Below, one piece after another: positions 56,388 to 64,000 of a stretch of 64,000 nt of DNA. This DNA comes from Tetragonia tetragonoides (lineage: Eukaryota > Streptophyta > Magnoliopsida > Caryophyllales > Aizoaceae): positions 51,316,807-51,380,806 of the forward strand of contig CM076139.1 of the NCBI GenBank assembly GCA_038025085.1, in the 5' to 3' direction. Within the stretch, counting starts at the first letter, position 1. Each line of letters opens with the position of its first letter. Made by a program: the position numbers and the translations under genes. Under the pieces are notes generated by a model. That model was not told the DNA's origin. It searched no databases and saw nothing but the letters and a program-made list of their open reading frames with translations.

Positions 56388-59300
56388 ATGCCTGCTTGGT
56401 GGGGTAGAAGGTCACAAAAGAGCAAAGAAGAAACAACCCATCACCATCATCACCAAACCCTAATTTCAGACCCCAATTTCAAGATCAAATCAGAAACCAA
56501 CAAGAATATAAGGTCACCCAGAAGCTGTGAAGATCCAGTGCAAGGAATTCTGTCACCCAATTTGAGGAGAAACAGCAGGGAGCTTGGCAGCTCCGGTGGC
56601 GGCTCGTCGGGGTTTTCGGGTTTCGATTCTGATGGAGGAGAGAGAAAAGTTGGGCATCCCTTGCCTAGGCCATTAAATTCTGGGTGTGGTTCTGGTTCTG
56701 GGTCTGGTGTTGTTGTTGATCATGGAAATGGTGTTGTTGGATTAATATCATTGGCATCTGGGTCAGCCTCAGTTTCTAGTGTTAGCTCTTCCGGGTCTAA
56801 TTCTGATGATCCACCACCTCACCTTGATCATCCTCCATTTGGGGTTTCCAGGTTAGTAATTTTTTGTTGTCAAGTTTCAATTTTTGTGTTCTGTTCTGGA
56901 ATTTGGTTGTTTATGTTTATCTGGGTTCCTCTCATTTGGGTTGGTTTTGGCTGATCTATTGCTAATTAGTTGGGAGTTGGTCTGTGAATTATTTTATATT
57001 TATTTGGGCGTTGGGGTGGAGGGAATTTGTAGTATTTGTTGTGTTGTGCCCTTTACAGTGTGATATCTTGTTGTGGTGAGCTGGCTTTTTTTGTTAACTT
57101 TTCCTTTTTTATGCTGCTTTCAAGAGGAGGGAAGGTAAATTAGGTTGCTTTTACATGAATACTAAGACTTAATGACTTATGTATTAAGAGATTTGGGAAA
57201 AAATGCTGTGCAATTATGCAGAAGCTTGAGGTATCAGAAGGGCAATTAACGATAACCTTGTGCTGAGAAGAAAAGTGTCTGCTTTAGACCCTTTTTGCCT
57301 GCTGCTTCACAACAAATGGATGTAGGAAATAGAGGCATTTGGATGCTTGATAAGTTGATATAGTTCGTTTTCGTTATAATCTCAATGCTGAAGAATTTCC
57401 TAGTTGTAACTCTTGAACTCTGCTGAGAATGGACTTTATGGTAGGATTTAAATTAAGCTTAAAAACATGGGGAGGGAAAGAGTAGAATGCATATACCCTT
57501 GTAGGTCGCCCCTTCTGAAGAGATTTACAACTGCTTCAAGGAGTGTCAGGATCCGTTTTCTCTCTCATAAATCACAACAGCATCCAAATGTGAATTCACG
57601 ACTGGGTCTTGGGTGTAAAGATGCATGAAAAGTTATCCTAACTATGCAGAATTTACCGTATTTATTTGAACAATTAATACTCTAGCTTACAATGCTTACT
57701 TCATATAGACATATACTACTCCCTCTACTTTAAGTTTCACTTGATGTCTTACTGATCTGATTGCCCATAGTAGCGCCATAATGTGCCTGTCTGTAACCCA
57801 GGGAAGCACAATATATTAATGCTGTTGAGAACATTTTGAGGTCACTTCATTGTTGCATCACTTATCTTTTCAATATAATTCCTAACTTGATGTGTTGCTA
57901 TTCTGGGGGGTGAAAAATGGTGCAAAATCCAGTCATTCAAGGGCGCGGAGTCCTGGTCCTGGATCAAGAATAGGTACAGCTGCTACATCACCTATTCATC
58001 CGCGGTTGGCTAATATGAATTTAGAATCTCCGACAGGAAGACAAGACGATGGGAGGACTCAAGGCCATCCTCTGCCCTTACCACCTGGTTCTCCTACCAG
58101 TCCTCCTTCCTTGCCCAATGGAACCAGTCCTCCTTCCTTGCCCAATGGTACCTGTCCTCCTTCCTTGCCCAATGGTACCAATCCTCCTTCCTTGTCTAAT
58201 GGAAGAGCTGGTTTTGTTGGCGAAAACATGCATAATTCTTTGTCAAAGTGGAAGAAAGGAAGGCTTCTTGGAAGGGGAACTTTTGGGCATGTCTACCTTG
58301 GATTTAACAGGTAAATTCAATCTTTAATGTTCAGAAATTAGTGTGGGTTGTGGAAATAAAGATTTATCATGTGAAATTTATTTTTTCCCTAGGAGAAGCT
58401 AGGAAGAGAAAGGATATTGTGTTAACTACAAGCTATTTCCCATTTCGTTTTGGGCTTGGAGTGAGTTCCTCTTGGGCTGAGCAGACTCTGGTGATATTGT
58501 CGTTGCTGTTAGTCACAATTGTAAAATGGCTTAATGTCAAAGGCTTAGTCCTGGCTAAGTCCTTGATATGCAAATTTATAGCCATCACTAGATGTTATAT
58601 AAGTTAAATGGTGAAATGAAGTAAGGTGGTAGATTTAGTTTAGAAAGGACTGATATGGAGGATCCGCCTTGCCCTTGTAAATGATGCTGTTGTTGGCAAC
58701 AACCACCTATTATAATGAGATGCCCTAGGGTGAAAGTTTGAGTTTTTAAATTATTTTTTTGAGAGGGTGAATTTTGGAGTTGGAACAGAGTTGTCCTAAT
58801 TATATTGGTATTTTATGGTTTATAGAGTGTTTTCGCTTGTATATGTCAGCAGAGTGGTTTAGATGAAGATGGTTCAAACGGTATTTTTAAATGATACCTG
58901 ATCTTAGTACTTGTGGATTATGGGGAGGCATTGTACCATGTAGTCAGAGATTATTTGCTCATTCTCTTTGTTCCTATGTTGCAATGCTTGCTATATTTAA
59001 ATGGATACGACTTATTCTCTCAGACTTTTAACCTAAGTTTCAATTAACGTTGGTAAAGCTTTGTGAAAGGAGACACCGCCGCACATTATTGCTCTTTTCC
59101 CATCTTCCTTAACCATTGCATTTAGATAAACTTTTATTCGGTCTGGGACTTTGAACCTTTAGACTGTATTTGTTGTTGATCAAGCTATCAGTAGCATATG
59201 ATGTTATTTGTTCTTTCTGAAAACAAAGTTGCTTCCTCTCTATTAATCTTCTGTGCTAGTATTTTCCAAGGTGGTTTTTGGTGTCTCATGTCTTATTATT

Positions 59301-62079
59301 GTTGTAATTGGTATGAATTTACTACCACAGGGCTATGTCAACTGAGAGGGTCCCCCTTGGGTGTGTCATGTTTGCTGTTTCCTTATATTGTTTAGGTTGG
59401 AAAGAAATGGTAGGATCTGTATTGTTCATTTATTAGGGATGCTGATAGTCTGGTACTGGACAAGATTGGTGATCTAGCTATGGGGTTTTATAAAGATTGA
59501 GTTTCGATGTCTGCATTGTTCCAAGAGATACGGAATCTCTTCTCCGTAGGTACTGTGTTAGTGTGATGATATTGCTTTCTGGTGGCGACGTCTCTTATGT
59601 AGCCTCCCTCTACCTTGTTACTAAATTTCAATTCCTGTGCTTGGAAGTATTATCATCTCAAGTGGGTAGAGCACAAAAATTCTATGCAAGACGGTGGGTA
59701 TTAAGAGCTTCCTTCTTAGACTAAGGCACTAAACTCTAGGATGGAGACTTTTTGAGGATCATAATCCAAGCTGCAGTTAGGACGGCGAAAGGTAGTTTCC
59801 ATACCACGAGCTCTCTTGATGACTTCCCGTTTTCTTTGACCCTGAGGGGTAGGGTTATGATGTTTTATTGCACATTGTCTCCTCCATGTAGGTTTTCCAA
59901 TGATTTTTTATGTTTTGGATTTGTCTAGTAGCAGATTCGTATGTGCATATTGCCATTTGCTTATGAAGAACTGACATTTTAAGTGTTGATGGTAGACAAA
60001 GATAACTAGTTTTATGTGAGCCATCTGGAATCTTTGTCCTTTACTTACGAGTTATATCCAACCTTAGCAGTGAGGGAGGGCACATGTGTGCAATAAAGGA
60101 AGTGAGAATTGTTTCAGATGATCAGAACTCAAGAGAGTCTCTTAAGCAACTGAACCAGGTTTGTCTTTCACATGTTTCTCTTCAGCTGATGCTTACTGTT
60201 TGGTCTGAAGCATCCAATTGCATTAAGTATTTGGTATATATCAATTTTCAACTTATGTTTTATTTATTTATTTTTTTAACAGGAAATTAACTTGCTTAGT
60301 CAGCTGTCACATCCAAATATTGTCAGATACTATGGAAGTGACTTGGTATGGCCCCACTTATTTACCATTTTATGTTAATTGTTATTTTTCTTTTTCTTTG
60401 TATACCTTCTCTTTCTTTATTTCAGACCAATTCCTTAAATCTGTCAGTGGAAATGCCTTTTCAGTCCATCCTTTTCTTTTCATTGTGAATCTTTCCATAG
60501 TATATATCACACCAACTTGTTCTTTTGTTTGACGAGAATGTCATATATCAGGTCAATTGCAGAAGTGTGCAATTAATAAAAGCAGTTGAAGTATCTATGT
60601 CTTTTACCATTCGTTGTTTGTACTAATTTATTATTATTGTTTTTATTTATTTTTGTGTTTCCTAGGCCGACGACACTCTATCAGTATATTTGGAGTTTGT
60701 CTCTGGAGGGTCTATTCACAAGTTACTTCAGGAGTATGGCCCCTTCAAGGAACCTGTTATCCAGAACTATACCAGACAAATCCTCTCTGGACTTGCTTAC
60801 TTGCATAGTAGGACCACTGTGCATAGGTACTTGTAATATGAATAATCCTTGCTGCAATCATTTGTTGGCATACATACACTTTTCACCATTTGATGGATCT
60901 TATTACTTATCTTATTATTTTATGTTAACAAATACTTGTAAAATGACTGACAGGGATATCAAAGGAGCTAACATATTAGTTGATCCTACTGGCGAAATCA
61001 AGCTTGCAGATTTTGGCATGGCAAAACATGTACGTCTTATCCTTTTATGCTTGTAAAAGCTGCAATCTCTAGTACTTAAGACATCTTGTTACTAATTCTA
61101 AGTTTTTTATGTGAATTAATTGTATGAGCTGGTCATATTTGGCTGTACATGTAAAGCTACATAGCCATGAGAACTCTTCCAGTTATTCATACAATTGTTG
61201 GTTGTGGCTTCTGCGTAATTGGCAAGCAAATTCTCAATATTCAGTATTGTTCTTGTGTATGAGTATGGCTCCATGACACAAGTGTATTCCGAAATTTTCC
61301 TCTCCATGAAGCTTCCTTTTTGAAGCTTGTAACTTGTACGGCTTTGCTTGGCTAGTTGCTTTTGTTTCCTTAATTTTTTTTCTGACTTTTCTCAGTTTTC
61401 TACGCAGATAACATCTTGCACTTCAGTGCTTTCTTTCAAGGGCAGTCCTTACTGGATGGCTCCTGAGGTATAACACCCCACCCCCCAATTATTCATTTTG
61501 TTTCCACTCTGGTCCTCCATTCACACCCCTTATTTTTTATTTTTTTTGTTCTTTGTAAGAGTGATAGCTGGTAGTTTAAAATCTTCAAATCGCTAATATT
61601 TTTTAAAGTAATTTATGGTTGTGTACTTTCGTATATTGCACAGGTAGTGATGAACACAAGTGGGTATAATCTGGCAGTTGATATTTGGAGTTTGGGATGT
61701 ACAATACTCGAAATGGCAACATCAAAACCACCTTGGAGCCAATTTGAAGGGGTATGCCAATGTTTGCTGATCTAGAATATGACATTGGATATAAAGTTTA
61801 AATACATGGACCTAAGTGTTTTCTCATGTTGGCTGTGTGCAGGTAGCAGCAATATTTAAAATTGGTAACAGCAAAGATATTCCAGAAATCCCTGATTGCC
61901 TATCCAATGATGCAAAAAGTTTTTTGAAGCTTTGTCTTCAGCGTGATCCATCTGCTCGCCCTTCAGCCTTGCAGTTATTAGATCATCCTTTTGTTAAAGA
62001 CCAAGCTATAGGAAAGATCCCTAACATCATTGCAGCAAATGAAGCATCACCTTTCTCATTTGACGGAAATCACAAGCCA
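56388..62079 (+). CDS. MAPKKK3: MAP kinase kinase kinase, MAPKKK3/alpha type (3' end outside window)
   Basis: Ser/Thr kinase at the head of a MAPK cascade. Nine exons: 56388-56851, 57933-58310, 60071-60158, 60283-60345, 60666-60826, 60954-61029, 61408-61467, 61644-61751, 61843-62079; all GT-AG and phase-consistent, giving 545 residues. The N-terminus ([13 protein letters not shown]), the [15 protein letters not shown] motif and the Ser-rich [10 protein letters not shown] linker match Arabidopsis MAPKKK3 rather than YODA. Kinase domain from about residue 262: P-loop GRGTFGHVY (268-276), ATP lysine in CAIKEV (K290), helix C glutamate E311, HRDIKGAN (D386 catalytic), DFG (404-406), APE (428-430), then HPF of the last lobe. 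Relatives are about 600 residues, so 60 or more C-terminal residues lie in exons past 64000. In Arabidopsis it functions in immune MAPK signalling. Confidence 0.9.
58099..58206 (+). repeat. 27 bp coding minisatellite in MAPKKK3 exon 2
   Basis: Four head-to-tail 27 bp units encode (S/C/N)[12 protein letters not shown] nonapeptides in the disordered linker just before the kinase domain. The last unit has diverged (SLSNGR). Confidence 0.97.
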
Positions 62080-63265
62080 GTAAGACATCCTTGATGCCCT
62101 TGCTATTCTGTCTTGACTCTTTCTAATTTTACAACATACATGTTGAAAAAGTTTGAAATGCATGATTAAAATATTTTGGTGGGTTTGGATTGAATTTTCA
62201 AATTTCAATTAGTCTCATTTAGAGGTAGATCTTGGAAGGATTTCTCGGGAGGGCCAGATGAAAATTGGGTTGATCTGTTGTTTTTGGCATCCCCTTTTGT
62301 AGATCAATTAAAAAATACTAATGATTCATTGATAGCTAAACAACATTTTAGCCTAATCTCAAACTTGAATCTAATGCTAACTTAATTAACTCTAATTACA
62401 AAAAACTAACAATATATTTATTTGATAGCTGCTAACGAACATATAGAATGGAAAGCAATAAACATTAAATTCCAATAGGATACATATACGGACTGGGGGA
62501 AAAAGAAGACTTGGTTTTTGTACTTTTAACATGAAAATCAATACTTCTTGTATCCTCATACCAATTTGAGATTCCTAATGCTTATGTTATGCCCTTCCTT
62601 CAGTGTTGAGAGCAAAATTGTCTAATGCCTAGCACTTGCCTAGTCTCCATTTAATTATGTAAGTGGGGTAGCTTTACCGTAGCTATACTTTTGTTGTAGG
62701 ATCCAGAATGATGGAATTGGTTTTACAAAGAGACAGGGTTTTGTTTAGTTCTGCGTACTAAGTAGTACAAACTAGTTGACTACTGTATACACTCTACAGG
62801 GTGGGAATATTTTTCAAATTCGTAGGGGCTAGCTGGACTGATGGTTATTTTTTTTTTGGGTGGGTGGGGGGGCGGGGGGGGGGGGGATACGCCCCAGCCT
62901 TCCCTCAAGATAATCTGCCACTGGGTTTGTGTGTGTTTAGTATGGTCTCTAAGAACATTGGTCCTGTGGGAAAGTGGTTGTAGTGGTTCTCTTAAGGGAC
63001 TGATTCACTTTGGCACACGGCTATTAGATGCAAATATGGGCTTCACCATAACGGTTGGGACTAGTCGTGATTCTTCGTTTCTTCTTAGCTCTGTTGCTTG
63101 GGGTGTGAAAGTCCTCATGAAGGTTCACACTTGCTCTTGGAATGTGGTTCTTAGTGGAGTAAATACCAACAATTGGAACGTCCTCTCTACTAGACAACTA
63201 GCTAGGGGTTAGGCTGCTTACATTTGGACCACTCCAGATCCCACCCTCGGTACTTCCTAGCTTGG

Positions 63266-63430
63266 TTTTAAAAAGCGCGCGCGAGGCGACCTCAGGCGCA
63301 TAGGAAAACGCCTCAGCCAGCCCAAGCGGAGCGATTTACAAGAGGCGACCAAAAAGCGCGCTTTTTGGTCGCCTCAAGGCGAAGCGCGCCTCAGCCAGAA
63401 GCGGCCGCTTCCTAGCGTGAGGCGCATATC
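63266..63430. repeat. GC-rich palindromic insert
   Basis: Dense GAGGCG, CGCCTC and GCGCGC motifs surround a perfect 34 bp palindrome (63342-63375; arms GAGGCGACCAAAAAGCG and its complement). Its base composition is very different from the AT-rich intron. Probably a dispersed repeat; family unknown to me. Confidence 0.7.
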
Positions 63431-63599
63431 ATGTGCCCAGCGAAAAAAAAAAAAACAAAAAAAAAACCACGTGACAGATCCAGATTAAAACGAAGAAGAC
63501 GAAGAAAACGAAGAGAAGAGAAAGAGAAGACGAAGAAAACGAAGAGAGAGAAAGAGAAGAAAACCCTAGCTTCTCTCCGGCGACTCCAGGTACACATCA

Positions 63600-63860
63600 C
63601 GACTTCTCTTTCTCTTCGTTTTCTCTCTCTTTCTCTTCTTTTTCTTTTTCTTCTTCTCTGTTTCTCTTCGTTTTCTCTCTCTTTCTCTTCTTTTTCTTTT
63701 TCTTCTTCTCTGTTTCTCTTCGTTTTCTTTTTCTTCTTCTCTGTTTCTCTTCGTTTTCTCTCTCTTTCTCTTCTTTTTCTTTTTCTTCTTCTCTGTTTCT
63801 CTTCGCTTTCTCTCTCTTTCTCTTCGTTTTCTTTTTCTGCTTCTCTGTTTGTCTTCGTTT
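63600..63860. repeat. pyrimidine minisatellite
   Basis: About four to five copies of a roughly 50-60 bp unit built from TTCGTTTTCTCTCTCTTTC and TTCTTCTTCTCTGTTTCTC. The purine tract at about 63490-63565 is complementary to it. Confidence 0.85.
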
Positions 63861-64000
63861 TCTGATTTAAGAGAGAGAATTAGATAGATAGAAAGAGAGA
63901 GAATGCGTGCTAGATAGTGCTAGATAGATAAAAAGGTGGGTTTATTTGTTTAAGAGGGGAATTTATTTATTTGTTTATTAAAAAAATTGGTTGTGGATGG

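Larger units (their letters stand above)
62080..64000 (+). other. MAPKKK3 intron 9 (or later), open at window edge
   Basis: No further MAPKKK3 exon was recognised. The stretch includes a T-run then G-run (62848-62886), a GC-rich palindromic insert (63266-63430) and a purine/pyrimidine inverted repeat region (63480-63860). Confidence 0.55.

Noticed and set aside
62841..63212. Gly-rich protein in the MAPKKK3 intron
   Set aside because: Translation of the poly-G tract and following intron; no resemblance to the expected kinase C-terminus.
63431..63865. Lys/Arg then Ser/Phe-rich protein near the right edge
   Set aside because: Product of the complementary purine and pyrimidine tracts; no start context or domain.

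Overview
This is eudicot nuclear DNA. The genes are split into many short exons with GT-AG introns, their closest relatives are Arabidopsis-type plant genes, the intergenic DNA is AT-rich, and all major classes of plant transposable element are present. I cannot name the species. No bacterial features, CRISPR arrays, rRNA or functional tRNA genes were seen.

Layout: (1) 450-5898 is a full-length but decayed PIF/Harbinger DNA transposon with TAA target duplications. (2) 5899-7868 is intergenic and includes a possible solo LTR. (3) 7869-28241, minus strand, is one large gene, an apparently complete 41-exon callose synthase of the CALS5 (GSL2) type (about 1910 residues). Its introns carry LINE and SINE insertions, and one intron has a damaged 5' splice site. 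(4) 28242-34225 is its upstream region, split by a 4.1 kb LTR element lacking recognisable coding domains; an unusually long (340-364 bp) duplication flanks that element. (5) 34226-45530 is an 11.3 kb nest: a second Harbinger element (TTA duplications, minus-strand genes) that has taken in a truncated LINE, a 2.7 kb TIR element with an 8 bp duplication, and a 1 kb Tourist-like element. (6) 45531-52227 is mostly repeats, including a gag-only Gypsy-type LTR element (47430-51050). (7) 52228-52617 is a short F-box gene or relic. (8) 52972-55482 is a run of MITEs, one of which holds five closely spaced short palindromes. (9) 56388 onward, plus strand, is a MAPKKK3/MAPKKK-alpha type protein kinase gene; nine exons are visible and the last exon(s) lie beyond the window.

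The two well-supported host genes are not in an operon and do not share a pathway that the sequence shows. By family knowledge, the callose synthase makes (1,3)-beta-glucan at the plasma membrane (CALS5 acts in pollen exine and callose wall formation), and the kinase sits at the top of a MAPK cascade. They diverge from a roughly 28 kb transposon-rich spacer. I did not find a convincing new multi-gene system. The items most worth checking are the lost splice donor in the callose synthase, the palindrome-cluster MITE, the long duplication around the LTR element, and the chain of MITEs separated by single TTA triplets.
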